Shown here: positions 53,888 through 63,231 of the stretch, piece after piece
How the letters are laid out: every line of letters begins with the position of its first letter
How positions within the stretch are numbered: position 1 is the first letter of the stretch
Source of the DNA: Fen-1362 sp049516395
Lineage (GTDB): Bacteria > Planctomycetota > Phycisphaerae > Sedimentisphaerales > Anaerobacaceae
NCBI GenBank assembly: GCA_049516395.1
Contig: JBEKTD010000006.1
Span: 84,953-148,952, forward strand
DNA: 64,000 nt
Direction: 5' to 3'
Position numbers and translations under genes: made by a program
The notes under the pieces: model-generated
Told to the model about the DNA's origin: nothing
Databases searched by the model: none
The model's input: the letters and a program-made list of their open reading frames with translations, nothing else

Positions 53888-54445
53888 CTAAAAGAAAACC
53901 CTGTTGTTTTTTCTTCCGCGTCGCCGGAGCTGCTTGGCCATCAATGCGGCGTAACTTTGATGTATGTGCGACAAATCTTCCAGACCCAGTTTTTTCTGCA
54001 CGGCGGCAATTTCCTTCTCGCCCGGCCCTTCTATTTCTACAAATTTTCCCAGAAGAGGCAGCTCATCGAGCGCCACCTCACAGTCGCCATAATGCCACGC
54101 CCGACGCTTCTTCTGATACACAATCGTCCTTTTATATCCAATCGCGTCCAAAAACATCTCCGCCAGATTAGCGTCGCTGACCTCGAATTGAATTTCCTGT
54201 CTCTGCTTGAATCGCCCTTCCCGCCTCGGGCCTTTGAAAGTTATCACGACCTGGTCTCTTCGGCCGATTAACTGGTGCCGAAGACGCAACGCGCTGTCGG
54301 ATTTGCGCAAAGATGATTTGGCATCGTCGAAATAGGCATCGGTATGAAGTCGCTCCCGCAAAAATTCCGCATCAAGGGCCTTTAACCTTTTTTCAATGCC
54401 CTTAAACGAATCAACCTTCAGCTTCGCTTCGATTTCGATATACAT
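53888..54445 (-). CDS. CYTH-domain phosphohydrolase/cyclase-like protein
   Basis: A 185-residue CYTH (CyaB/thiamine-triphosphatase) tunnel-fold protein. The ExExK motif is EIEAKLK near the N-terminus. Basic and acidic residues of the other strands follow (LRLRHQ, VVITFKGPR, RQEIQFEV, CEVALDELPLLGKFVEIEG). Members act on triphosphates such as ThTP, PPPi or ATP; the substrate is not predictable. I chose the ATG at 54445. A possible start six bases earlier adds ML. Confidence 0.88.
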   Translation of the reverse strand: MYIEIEAKLKVDSFKGIEKRLKALDAEFLRERLHTDAYFDDAKSSLRKSDSALRLRHQLIGRRDQVVITFKGPRREGRFKQRQEIQFEVSDANLAEMFLDAIGYKRTIVYQKKRRAWHYGDCEVALDELPLLGKFVEIEGPGEKEIAAVQKKLGLEDLSHIHQSYAALMAKQLRRRGRKNNRVFF

Positions 54446-54473
54446 CAGCAATCATAAAATATAAAATGACTTT

Positions 54474-54971
54474 TTATAGCCGGGCTTTTATTTCATTCAG
54501 TCGTTTTTTGGCGCCCGCCTTTTCACCTTCAGAATCAAAAAACTTGCTCAGTTTATCGCAGGCATATTCACTGCAATATGCACAATTCTCAAGACCCTTT
54601 TCACGCGCGCATTTCCTTATCTGGCACTTCTGGCAATTCGAATACAATCTTCCGCCTTCTGCCTTGCACCCGTCGCAGTCGGTAATGTCCTCTACGCGTT
54701 TTTCCTCGCCGAGATATTTCTTGATAGCGATGACAATCTGTTCTCTCATTTGCCTTTGTTTTTCAGGGTCTGTCTCTCTTGTCGCAAGATAAATTTGGCA
54801 CGTGACACAATTTAGTCCACAATACGCAATCATTTCCCCTGCTCCCTTTATGGTTATTCTGCTCTCGGACTGTTTATTACAACCGCCAAGTCCAACACCC
54901 CCCAGCGATATTCCTGCTGCCATACCTGCGCCTCGTATAAGAAAACATCTTCTGCTGCATTCACTGTTCAT
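54474..54971 (-). CDS. Cysteine-rich DUF3795 protein with Tat and lipoprotein signals
   Basis: A 165-residue protein. The N-terminus combines SRRCFLIRG, a twin-arginine motif, with the lipobox GVGLGGC. It should be exported folded and then lipidated. The mature part holds 12 cysteines in pairs (AYCGLNCVTCQIYL, CDGCKAEGG, NCQKCQIRKC, NCAYCSEYAC), the DUF3795 pattern, suggesting metal or cluster binding. Most family members are cytoplasmic. It lies between leuS and the CYTH gene on the same strand. Confidence 0.8.
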   Translation of the reverse strand: MNSECSRRCFLIRGAGMAAGISLGGVGLGGCNKQSESRITIKGAGEMIAYCGLNCVTCQIYLATRETDPEKQRQMREQIVIAIKKYLGEEKRVEDITDCDGCKAEGGRLYSNCQKCQIRKCAREKGLENCAYCSEYACDKLSKFFDSEGEKAGAKKRLNEIKARL

Positions 54972-54986
54972 TGCTATGACTCTTTT

Positions 54987-57953
54987 CTAAACGACAATAT
55001 TTACCAGCCGGGACTTGATTACTATCACTTTTTTCGGCTGTTTGCCGGCAAGGGCTGCAATGACCTTTTCGCTGGCAAGGGCCTTTCGCTTTATATGCTC
55101 ATCATCCGCCTGGGCGGGGACAACAATCTTGTCTTTTATTTTGCCGTTGACCTGTATGGCTAATTCGATTTCGGCTTCTTTGACAAGCTCAGGGTCAAAC
55201 TTCGGCCAGGGTTCGTAAGCGAGTGTTTTGGTATAACCCAGTTTTTGCCAAAGCTCCTCTGCGATATGAGGCGCAAATGGCGATAAGATAAGCACTAACT
55301 GCTCAACAACCGCCTTCGGCACAACGGATTGCTTTGTAAGATGATTGACGAGAATCATCATCGAGCTGATTGCGGTATTAAAACCAAATGTCTCGACGTC
55401 GCCGCCCACTTTTTGAATTGTCTGGTGAAGTAATCGCGTAGTTGCTTCATCAGCTTTCACGTCCTGAACGGCTGCGCTAAGATTGCCTGTGTCCTCATTA
55501 ATAATTAATCGCCATACACGCTGCAAAAACCGGTGCACGCCCTCGACCCCCTGCATGCTCCAGGGTTTTACCGCTTCCAGCGGGCCCATAAACATCTCGT
55601 AAAGGCGCATCGAATCTGCGCCGTAATCAGCGACAACCTTATCGGGATTAACAACGTTGCCGCGCGACTTGCTCATCTTCTGGCCGTCTTCGCCGAGAAT
55701 CATCCCCTGGTTGACCAACTTTTTGAACGGCTCTTTAGTGCTGACGTAACCAACATCGAAAAGGAACTTGTGCCAGAAACGCGAATACAGCAAATGCAAT
55801 ACCGCGTGCTCCGCCCCGCCTATGTAAAGGTCAACGGGCATCCAGTATTTTTCCTTCGCCCCGTCGCACAAGCGACCATTATTATTCGGGTCGATATACC
55901 GCAGATAATACCAGCAGCTCCCCGCCCACTGTGGCATCGTGTTTGTCTCGCGCAAAGCAATCCCGCCGCATTGCGGACAGGTTGTCTTGAGCCAGTCCTT
56001 CGCCTTCGACAATGGCGGCTCGCCCGTCGGAGGCGGCGTGTAATCCTGCATATCAGGCAGCTTCAAAGGCAACTCCGATTCAGGCAATCCCACTATCCCG
56101 CATTTCTCGCAATGCACAAGCGGAATGGGTTCTCCCCAGTATCGCTGCCTGCTGAACAGCCAGTCGCGAAGTTTATAATTAATCGCCTTTTTGCCAAGTC
56201 CTTTTCCTTCGAGCCATTCTGTGATTTCTTCTTTAAATTTGGCGGTTGGGAGACCATTGAATTGACCAGAGTTAATAGCCCATCCTTCACCAGCAGTACA
56301 TTGCGAGATCAAAATTAGGTTATGCAGCCTATCTCGCACCTCTTGGACTGCTAAAGTATCATCTTTCACTAAACTAATTACTTGATTTTCTAACTTTTGC
56401 GACACAGGTTTGGTAAAAGGAGCATTTCCTATTTTAACCTCTTCGATGATAGAGTCAGCAATAGCATTCCATTCTTCAACCGTTACGGTATCACCTATTG
56501 GTCCGTCATACGAGTAAGATGTGCCTATGGGGAGTAATAAAGCAGTTTTTCTATCAGGTTCTACGACCGGAATAATAGGAATATCAAACTTTTGTGCAAA
56601 TTCATAATCACGTTCATCGTGCGCAGGCACCGCCATAATCGCACCCGTGCCGTAACTGATTAGAACGTAATCGCTAATCCAAATCGGGATTTTCTGGTCA
56701 TTAACGGGGTTGATTGCAAAAGCACCCAAAGGTTCACCCGTTTTCTCTTTTGCTAAGTCTGTTCTATCTAAATCACTTTTTCGGGCGGCTTTTTCACGAT
56801 AACTGCGTACGGCCTCTTTGTTTTGTGGTGCAGTAATTATATCAACTAAGGGATGTTCCGGCGCAAGAACCATATAAGTCGCGCCGAAAAGTGTATCTGG
56901 TCGAGTCGTAAAAACGCGGATATTGTCATTTGAGCCGGCAACCTTGAAATCAACCTCTGCGCCGATGCTCTTGCCAATCCAGTTCCGCTGCATTTCCTTA
57001 ATCGGCTCAGGCCAGTCAACTTCTACGAGGTCTTCAAGCAATCGCTCCGCATATTCCGTTATCTGCAGTAACCACTGCCTCATCGGCTTACGAATTACCG
57101 GGTGTCCCCCTCGCTCACTCACCCCCCCTACCACTTCCTCGTTGGCAAGCACCGTCCCCAAAGCAGGACACCAGTTGACGGGCATCTCCGCTTCGTACGC
57201 CATACGGTACGACGATACAACTCTTCTCACAAGAGCTTCTCTTGCTATCGAATCTTTAACTAAAAGTTCTTCTGGACTTTTTGTAGAAAGACGTCCATGA
57301 AGTTCATTCCACACATCATCAAAAGTGGTTTTCTGTTTGCCCCATCCCCTCGAACCTCTGTAGAATTTAATAAGAAAATTGCTGCTTTCCCATTCATTTT
57401 TGCGTTTGGGTTCTTCAGCCAGAGCATCCTCCAAAAGGGAAATATCCGCTGCTTTGTTCCAATAAGGATCGTAGTAGCTGTTAAAAAGCTTCAGAAAAAT
57501 CCACTGTGTCCATTTATAATAATTCGGGTCGGTTGTATTTACCTCCCTGTCCCAGTCATAGCTGAAACCGAGCGACTTGATTTGCCGACGAATACCATCA
57601 ATGTTATTCTGCGTCGTCGCAGCCGGATGCGTCCCCGTTTTAATCGCGTATTGCTCCGCGGGCAAACCGAACGCGTCCCACCCCATCGGGTGCAGAACAT
57701 TAAAACCCTTCATCCTCTTATAGCGGGCGACTATATCGCTCGCGGTATAACCCTCAGGATGTCCCACGTGCAAACCCTGCGCGCTTGGGTATGGGAACAT
57801 ATCGAGAACGTAATACCTCGGCTTACCTGCCCCGAACGCCCCCAAAGGGTCACAGTTACAGTCAATCGCCGCAAATGTCTTGTCGGTCTCCCAGTTCCCC
57901 TGCCATTTCTTCTCTATCGCGTTAAAATTGTAAATCCCAATTTTTTCGTCCAT
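54987..57953 (-). CDS. leuS: Leucyl-tRNA synthetase with two large inserts
   Basis: Class Ia synthetase of 988 residues against the usual 820-870. HVGH (62-65) and KMSKS (in GEDGQKMSKSRGNVV) are intact, as are the editing-domain TTRPDTLFGAT and AVPAHDERD. The excess comes from an insert at about 160-250, between WIFLKLFN and the NWCPALGTVLANE zinc-side region, and another of about 90 residues at the end of the editing domain, before CTAGEGWAINSGQFNGL. Both inserts are richer in AT-type codons than the core. It probably belongs to an fmdB-leuS operon. Confidence 0.96.
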   Translation of the reverse strand: MDEKIGIYNFNAIEKKWQGNWETDKTFAAIDCNCDPLGAFGAGKPRYYVLDMFPYPSAQGLHVGHPEGYTASDIVARYKRMKGFNVLHPMGWDAFGLPAEQYAIKTGTHPAATTQNNIDGIRRQIKSLGFSYDWDREVNTTDPNYYKWTQWIFLKLFNSYYDPYWNKAADISLLEDALAEEPKRKNEWESSNFLIKFYRGSRGWGKQKTTFDDVWNELHGRLSTKSPEELLVKDSIAREALVRRVVSSYRMAYEAEMPVNWCPALGTVLANEEVVGGVSERGGHPVIRKPMRQWLLQITEYAERLLEDLVEVDWPEPIKEMQRNWIGKSIGAEVDFKVAGSNDNIRVFTTRPDTLFGATYMVLAPEHPLVDIITAPQNKEAVRSYREKAARKSDLDRTDLAKEKTGEPLGAFAINPVNDQKIPIWISDYVLISYGTGAIMAVPAHDERDYEFAQKFDIPIIPVVEPDRKTALLLPIGTSYSYDGPIGDTVTVEEWNAIADSIIEEVKIGNAPFTKPVSQKLENQVISLVKDDTLAVQEVRDRLHNLILISQCTAGEGWAINSGQFNGLPTAKFKEEITEWLEGKGLGKKAINYKLRDWLFSRQRYWGEPIPLVHCEKCGIVGLPESELPLKLPDMQDYTPPPTGEPPLSKAKDWLKTTCPQCGGIALRETNTMPQWAGSCWYYLRYIDPNNNGRLCDGAKEKYWMPVDLYIGGAEHAVLHLLYSRFWHKFLFDVGYVSTKEPFKKLVNQGMILGEDGQKMSKSRGNVVNPDKVVADYGADSMRLYEMFMGPLEAVKPWSMQGVEGVHRFLQRVWRLIINEDTGNLSAAVQDVKADEATTRLLHQTIQKVGGDVETFGFNTAISSMMILVNHLTKQSVVPKAVVEQLVLILSPFAPHIAEELWQKLGYTKTLAYEPWPKFDPELVKEAEIELAIQVNGKIKDKIVVPAQADDEHIKRKALASEKVIAALAGKQPKKVIVIKSRLVNIVV

Positions 57954-57962
57954 TGTTTTTTG

Positions 57963-58172
57963 TTACCTTCTCGAATGTGGGCAGCTATTATCGCTGCACC
58001 CGAAACACTTCTTCGACTGACCTTCCTTTACCTGCGCCGAGAACACCGAAAACTGCTTTTTCAGCTTCCCGCTGCCGCAATGTGCGCATTTTCGCTCGCC
58101 TTTGCTGCCGGAACTCTCCAGCAATTCGGTTATCTTGCCGCAGTCATCGCACTTATATTCGTAAATCGGCAC
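57963..58172 (-). CDS. FmdB-family zinc-ribbon protein
   Basis: A 69-residue protein beginning MPIYEYKCDDCGKITELLE, the classic FmdB ribbon, with CAHCGSGKLKK as the second knuckle and an extra Cys-rich tail (CFGCSDNSC). The family is often annotated as a regulator but its role is unproven. The start is GTG at 58172 with GGGG six bases upstream. That ribosome site lies inside a 12-base stem. leuS follows after nine bases. Confidence 0.88.
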   Translation of the reverse strand: MPIYEYKCDDCGKITELLESSGSKGERKCAHCGSGKLKKQFSVFSAQVKEGQSKKCFGCSDNSCPHSRR

Positions 58173-58177
58173 CGTTT

Positions 58178-58239
58178 ACCCCGTGAGATATCGTTTAACT
58201 TTTCACTTTTTACCCCCGCAAGACCTTATCTCACGGGGT
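58178..58239 (-). promoter_or_regulatory. Long hairpin that masks the ribosome site of fmdB-leuS
   Basis: A perfect 12-base inverted repeat, ACCCCGTGAGAT (58178-58189) and ATCTCACGGGGT (58228-58239), has a 38-base loop. In the minus-strand transcript the promoter-distal arm contains the GGGG Shine-Dalgarno, six bases before the GTG start. Folding would block initiation. It may be a switch or thermometer; the ligand is unknown. Confidence 0.65.
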
Positions 58240-58434
58240 TTCCTCGTTTCCACTGTTAATGTTGTTCGTAAAACGGTTTATGTTATGATTATACGGGGCA
58301 ATAATCAATACCAATCCCTTTTCAGGCATAACACTGGAATTTCGATATTGACGCTGATTGCCCAAAGCCGTATTGGTCGATGAAATATGGGAACGATAAC
58401 CGGATAATGGTCGCATATTAAGGATAACAAGTTT

Positions 58435-58788
58435 ATGAGATGGATGACGCCGATTGTGATGCTTATTGGGTCAAATTTATTTATGACTTATGCCTGGTAC
58501 GGGCATTTGAAAGACCTTAAGGGCAAGGCAGTTTTCATCGCCATTGTGGTAAGCTGGGGGGTCGCGTTTTTCGAGTATTGCCTCCAGGTCCCCGCCAACC
58601 GCATCGGCTTTCAATACTTCTCGCTGACACAGTTGAAGGTCATCCAGGAAATTATAACTATGACCGTCTTCGCGGTGTTTTGCGTCGTATATATGAAGAT
58701 GCCGTTGAAGCTCGATTTCCTCTGGGCGGGGTTGTGTCTGCTCGCCGCCGCGTATTTTATGTTCAGGGGCTTCACGTTGCCGAGTTAA
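58435..58788 (+). CDS. DUF486 family membrane protein
   Basis: A 117-residue protein with four membrane helices. FMTYAWYGHLK, VSWGVAFFEYCLQVPANRIG and LKVIQEIITMTVF are diagnostic of DUF486, a small drug/metabolite-transporter-like family of unknown substrate. Length is normal. It is divergent from fmdB. The next gene starts nine bases after its stop. Confidence 0.92.
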   Translation: MRWMTPIVMLIGSNLFMTYAWYGHLKDLKGKAVFIAIVVSWGVAFFEYCLQVPANRIGFQYFSLTQLKVIQEIITMTVFAVFCVVYMKMPLKLDFLWAGLCLLAAAYFMFRGFTLPS

Positions 58789-58797
58789 AGGATAAAT

Positions 58798-59472
58798 ATG
58801 AGAACCGCTAAAATCAGAATCACGGTTTTGCTCCTGTTTGTAATCGGCCTTGTAGCCGTCGGCTACTTCGGGCGGGGATACCTGTTGAAGGAAATAACCA
58901 TTCACCAACTGCTCAACGAAAATAAGCAGCTAAAAGAAGCAATCACAAACCTCACCGCCGAGGAACAAATCGGCTACGCCAAGGTCATCAAGCAGGAAAC
59001 GCAAAACGGCAAGGTTTGGACGACACTGCGCTTCGTCGAAACCGCCAGAGACGACAAAACCAAAAAAATCCTCGAAAAGAACTACACAATCGAAGGCGAC
59101 GTCGTTCACTTCGACGCCCTGATAGTGAAATTCGACAACAAAATGGTGCTGGATGGCCGTGAGCGGGCGATGTACCTCTGGCGAAGAATCTACGGCGAAA
59201 CTATGGCCCCGCAGGATGGCTTCGCGATTGAGTTGCCCGGCGCTGAACCCGCAAGATACGCCGATTTAATGAGCCGGTTATCAATTAAGCAAAAAGAAAT
59301 GTTCTGGTCTAATATCTGGGATTTGGCTAACAACGTAGAGAAACTAAAACAGGACGGCATCACGGCTATTTACGGTAACGCCGTATATTCCAAACTCAGT
59401 CCCGGCCTAATCTACGTCTTCAAAATCAGCTCGACAGGCCAGTTATATCCCGAAGTCGTCCCCGATATGTAA
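58798..59472 (+). CDS. Membrane-anchored protein of unknown function
   Basis: A 224-residue protein. One N-terminal helix (ITVLLLFVIGLVAVGYF) leads into a short coiled coil (IHQLLNENKQLKEAITNL) and a soluble alpha/beta domain outside the membrane. No cysteine pairs or catalytic motifs are recognised. It lies nine bases after the DUF486 gene and 32 before lhgO, so the three may form one transcript. Confidence 0.65.
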   Translation: MRTAKIRITVLLLFVIGLVAVGYFGRGYLLKEITIHQLLNENKQLKEAITNLTAEEQIGYAKVIKQETQNGKVWTTLRFVETARDDKTKKILEKNYTIEGDVVHFDALIVKFDNKMVLDGRERAMYLWRRIYGETMAPQDGFAIELPGAEPARYADLMSRLSIKQKEMFWSNIWDLANNVEKLKQDGITAIYGNAVYSKLSPGLIYVFKISSTGQLYPEVVPDM

Positions 59473-59504
59473 CAAAATCAGAAAAAGGGGTCAGGAGTCG
59501 TTTT

Positions 59505-60716
59505 TTGATTGATTTTGACATTGCAATCATAGGCGGCGGCATCGTCGGACTGGCGACAGCTTACAAAATCGCCTCAAACCATCCCCGTTTACGAATCGCG
59601 GTGCTGGAAAAAGAACCGACCCTTGCCGGCCACCAGACAGGACACAATTCAGGCGTCATTCACTCCGGCTTATACTACAAACCCGGCTCCGCCAAAGCCA
59701 TGACCTGCACCGATGGCCGCAAACAGCTCGTCGCCTTCGCAAAGCAATACGGCATCCCACACGAAATCTGCGGCAAAATCATCGTCGCCACAAACCAAAA
59801 AGAACTCCCCGGCCTCGAACGCATCTTCAATAACGGTATCCAAAACGGTATTGAAGGTCTGGAAAAAATCAACCCCGCCCAAATCAAACAAATCGAGCCG
59901 TATTGCGCAGGTATCGCGGGAATAAAAGTCCCCTCCACAGGCATTATCGACTTTGTGGCCGTAGTAAACAAGCTTGCCGACCTCATACAAAAGCAAAACG
60001 CAAACAACAAAATATTTCTCTCCTGCAATGTTACCGGCTTCCAAAAAGAAAATGCCTGCACGCGACTACTGACAAATCACGAGGCCGTTTCGAGCAGATT
60101 CATCATCAACTGCGCAGGATTGCTTTGCGACAGAATCGCCCGCCTCGACGGCGTAAATATCAAAATGCGAATCGTCCCCTTCCGCGGCGACTATTATGAC
60201 TTGAAAAAAGAGGCACAGGACAAAATCAAAAACCTCATCTACCCCATCCCCGACCCGCAGTTCCCGTTCCTCGGCGTCCATTTTACCCGAATGGTTTCAG
60301 GCGGCGTCGAATGCGGCCCAAACGCGGTCTTCTCATTCAAGCGTGAGGGCTACGGCAAATTCGACTTCAATCTCAGAGACGCCTGGGAATCGCTTCTCTA
60401 TCCCGGCACATTGAAACTCTTTATAAAACACTGGCGTTACGGCCTCGGCGAATACATCCGGGCTTTTTCAAAAAAACTTTTTGTCAAACAATTGCAACGT
60501 CTTGTTCCATCAATCATGGGCGCCGATTTAACACCCGGCAACTCAGGCGTGCGTGCACAGGCCGTCGGCGCTGATGGCAAACCGATTGACGATTTTGTCA
60601 TTGAACCCCACGGCGGCACAATTCACGTCCTCAACGCCCCCTCTCCCGCCGCCACCGCCTCCCTTGCCATCGCAGACCACATCACCTCCCTCGCCGCCCA
60701 ACACTTCAAACTCTAA
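59505..60716 (+). CDS. lhgO: L-2-hydroxyglutarate dehydrogenase/oxidase
   Basis: FAD enzyme that oxidises L-2-hydroxyglutarate to 2-oxoglutarate and passes electrons to the membrane quinone pool. The N-terminal FDIAIIGGGIVGLATAY binds FAD, and GHQTGHNSGVIHSGLYY is the family active-site stretch. The end GGTIHVLNAPSPAATASLAIA is also conserved. The 403-residue length is normal. The start is TTG at 59505 with AGGAG seven bases upstream; no ATG fits the family start. Confidence 0.9.
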   Translation: MIDFDIAIIGGGIVGLATAYKIASNHPRLRIAVLEKEPTLAGHQTGHNSGVIHSGLYYKPGSAKAMTCTDGRKQLVAFAKQYGIPHEICGKIIVATNQKELPGLERIFNNGIQNGIEGLEKINPAQIKQIEPYCAGIAGIKVPSTGIIDFVAVVNKLADLIQKQNANNKIFLSCNVTGFQKENACTRLLTNHEAVSSRFIINCAGLLCDRIARLDGVNIKMRIVPFRGDYYDLKKEAQDKIKNLIYPIPDPQFPFLGVHFTRMVSGGVECGPNAVFSFKREGYGKFDFNLRDAWESLLYPGTLKLFIKHWRYGLGEYIRAFSKKLFVKQLQRLVPSIMGADLTPGNSGVRAQAVGADGKPIDDFVIEPHGGTIHVLNAPSPAATASLAIADHITSLAAQHFKL

Positions 60717-60756
60717 ACCACATATATCCTCATTTATAAACATTACAGTCGGCCTG

Positions 60757-60782
60757 CCCTCCGCAGCGTCAGCGAAGGAGGG
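60757..60782. repeat. Palindromic repeat CCCTCC...GGAGGG
   Basis: CCCTCCGCAGCGTC and AGCGAAGGAGGG form an imperfect stem of a type dispersed in many environmental genomes. It lies between lhgO and priA. Confidence 0.65.
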
Positions 60783-60820
60783 TGTCAGTCGGTGGCCGTC
60801 CGTGTTATAATTACCGCAAT

Positions 60821-63208
60821 ATGACAAAACACGATACCGCCAGCTTGTTCGGACCGACTGAACCACAACTGCCCGCCAATCACGTTATCCGCGTGGCGTT
60901 CGAGTCGGGCGTCGATGCCGAATTCGATTACCTCGTACCCGACAAACTCTGGCCCGTCGCCGTAGGCCAGCGAATCGAAGCACCCTTCGGAAAAAATAAT
61001 AAACTGGAAGTGGGCTTTTGTGTTGCGACCCAATTACTTCACCAGCGTTTAGCCGACGCCGGCACGGCGGCGCAGGGGGTCAAGGAAGAACACAAAACCA
61101 AAAAATTCAAACTAAAGGCAATATCGGCTGTTATTGACAAAGAGCCGCTGGTTGACGCGAGCCTGATGGAATTGGCTCGCTGGATTAGTGATTATTATGT
61201 ATGTCCCCTCGGCATGGTGCTCGGCGCAATCGTCCCCGGGGCCGTCAAAAAAGGCGCGGGCGAAAAAAAACAAAAATACGTTTACTTAGCCGTCGTCCCG
61301 GAACAAATCGAAAAAATAGCAGACCAGGTAAAAGGTAAAAAGCAAAAACAGGTTGTTCATAAATTGTGTGACGCTAACGCCTTTGAAATCGAATCGGCAA
61401 TAGAACTCGACGAACTCCTCAAAGCCGTCGGCTGCACCGATGTCCCCGTCAAAAACCTCGTCGAAAAAAGTATTATCAAAATCGCCCAGCGAACCGTCCT
61501 CAAATCTCTGCCCGCTATACCCGAAGGATTGTTTATCAAGCGGGAAAAAGTCGTCCTCAACGATGACCAGCAAAAAGCCCTCGCAAACATCATCAGCAGA
61601 ATCAACGAAGACAAATTCGGCGTCACGCTCCTCTTCGGCGTCACCGACAGCGGCAAAACCGAGCTTTACATAAAAGCAATCGAACAAACAATCAAAAAAG
61701 GCAAAACCGCAATCGTAATGCTCCCCGAAATCGCGCTGACCACACAGACCATCCAGCGTTTCAACGCAAGATTCGACCGCATCGCGGTTATGCACTCAGG
61801 CCTCACCGCCCCCCAGCGAAATACCCAATGGCACAAAATAAAATCGGGCGAGGCCGACGTCGTAATCGGCGCACGCTCCGCCGTCTTCGCACCGCTGGCC
61901 AACCTCGGCCTCATCGTCGTCGATGAAGAACACGAGCCAAGTTACAAACAGGACACCACTCCCCGCTACCACGGCAGAGACGTCGCAATCAAACGCGCCC
62001 AACTTTGCAATGCACATTGCCTTTTAGGAAGCGCAACGCCTTCGCTCGAAACGCTGCAAAATTGCAAAACAAAAAGGGCGTTTTTCAATATGGTCCGCCT
62101 ACCAAAACGCGTAATGGACCTCCCCTTCCCCGAAATGCGGCTCGTCGATATGAAGGATTTCGCCTCGCAATTGATGAGCGAACCGTTGACAAACCAGCTC
62201 ACCGAAACGCTCGCCAAAAACGAGCAGGCAATCCTGCTCCTCAATCGCCGCGGCTACAGCAATTTTATCTTTTGCCCATCCTGCAAGCACATCCTGCGCT
62301 GCCGAAATTGCGACGTAACCCTCACCTTCCACAAAACACCCGATAGACAAATCTCGCCAATCCCCACAATCACGGGCAGGCACATGCACTCGGGCCTCGC
62401 AATCTGCCACTACTGCGGCTCACAAACCCTCGTCCCTGAAAAATGTCCCCTCTGCCGCAAAGGTATGACTATGATTGGCCTCGGCTCTCAGCGCCTCGAA
62501 GAGGACCTCGCCCGAAAATTCCCGAACGCCAAAGTCACCCGCGTCGATAGCGACTCAATGAAAGGCGCCGACTACTACCGCGTCCTGCGTGACTTCAGCG
62601 AGGGCAAAATCAACATCCTCGCAGGCACTCAAATCCTCGCCAAGGGCCTGCACTTTCCCAACGTAACCCTCGTCGGCATCATCAGCGCGGACACCTCACT
62701 GTATCTCCCCGACTTCCGCGCCAACGAACGCACCTTCCAATTGATTTCACAGGTCGCAGGCCGCGCGGGCCGTTCCGCCAAAAAAGGTATCGTCTTCATC
62801 CAGACCTTTTTAACCAACCAGCCCGCGATTCAATTCGCCCTCAAAGGCGATTTCGAGGGCTTCGTAAAAGAAGAGCTGACGCACCGAAACGCCTGCAACC
62901 TGCCCCCCTTCTGGCGATTGGCCCTGATTACCCTGCGAGACAGAACCTTTGAAAAACTCGAATTGGCCTCCAAACTTATGCGTGAAAAAATCGACCGCAT
63001 CGTAGCAGACGAAAAATTACAAATCAGGGTTCGCGGCCCCATACAGGCAATCATCAGCCGAATCCAGACCTTCCATCGTATGCAAATAATCCTTCAGGCC
63101 CCTCAGCCCGCCATTTTGCACCGGCTATTCACAACCCTCCGCAATTCCCCCCCTGTCCGCCCCGCCGTTACAATCACAATAGACATCGACCCAGTTGACC
63201 TGTTGTAG
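60821..63208 (+). CDS. priA: Primosomal helicase PriA
   Basis: Restarts collapsed replication forks. The 795-residue product has the N-terminal 3'-DNA-binding domain (FDYLVPDKLWPVAVGQRIEA), Walker A as GVTDSGKTELY (D where most have G) and DEEH in VVDEEHEPSYKQ. The zinc cysteines are in CPSCKHILRCRNC and CHYCGS...CPLC, and the motif V/VI region is ILAGTQILAKGLHFPNV with QVAGRAGR. I chose the ATG at 60821. TATAAT ends nine bases before it, so the mRNA may be leaderless. No ribosome site is visible. Confidence 0.95.
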   Translation: MTKHDTASLFGPTEPQLPANHVIRVAFESGVDAEFDYLVPDKLWPVAVGQRIEAPFGKNNKLEVGFCVATQLLHQRLADAGTAAQGVKEEHKTKKFKLKAISAVIDKEPLVDASLMELARWISDYYVCPLGMVLGAIVPGAVKKGAGEKKQKYVYLAVVPEQIEKIADQVKGKKQKQVVHKLCDANAFEIESAIELDELLKAVGCTDVPVKNLVEKSIIKIAQRTVLKSLPAIPEGLFIKREKVVLNDDQQKALANIISRINEDKFGVTLLFGVTDSGKTELYIKAIEQTIKKGKTAIVMLPEIALTTQTIQRFNARFDRIAVMHSGLTAPQRNTQWHKIKSGEADVVIGARSAVFAPLANLGLIVVDEEHEPSYKQDTTPRYHGRDVAIKRAQLCNAHCLLGSATPSLETLQNCKTKRAFFNMVRLPKRVMDLPFPEMRLVDMKDFASQLMSEPLTNQLTETLAKNEQAILLLNRRGYSNFIFCPSCKHILRCRNCDVTLTFHKTPDRQISPIPTITGRHMHSGLAICHYCGSQTLVPEKCPLCRKGMTMIGLGSQRLEEDLARKFPNAKVTRVDSDSMKGADYYRVLRDFSEGKINILAGTQILAKGLHFPNVTLVGIISADTSLYLPDFRANERTFQLISQVAGRAGRSAKKGIVFIQTFLTNQPAIQFALKGDFEGFVKEELTHRNACNLPPFWRLALITLRDRTFEKLELASKLMREKIDRIVADEKLQIRVRGPIQAIISRIQTFHRMQIILQAPQPAILHRLFTTLRNSPPVRPAVTITIDIDPVDLL

Positions 63209-63231
63209 GATTAGCCCATTGGGGATTTGTC

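Noticed and set aside
53136..53891. A 251-codon plus-strand open frame opposite the lipid kinase
   Set aside because: It is a shadow of a gene with intact GGDGT and GGTENLLA motifs.
55533..56318. A 261-codon plus-strand open frame within leuS
   Set aside because: It is antisense to conserved synthetase sequence, with no supporting motif.
57297..58259. A 320-codon plus-strand open frame across leuS and fmdB
   Set aside because: The opposite strand codes two recognisable proteins. This frame shows no domain and has no start context.
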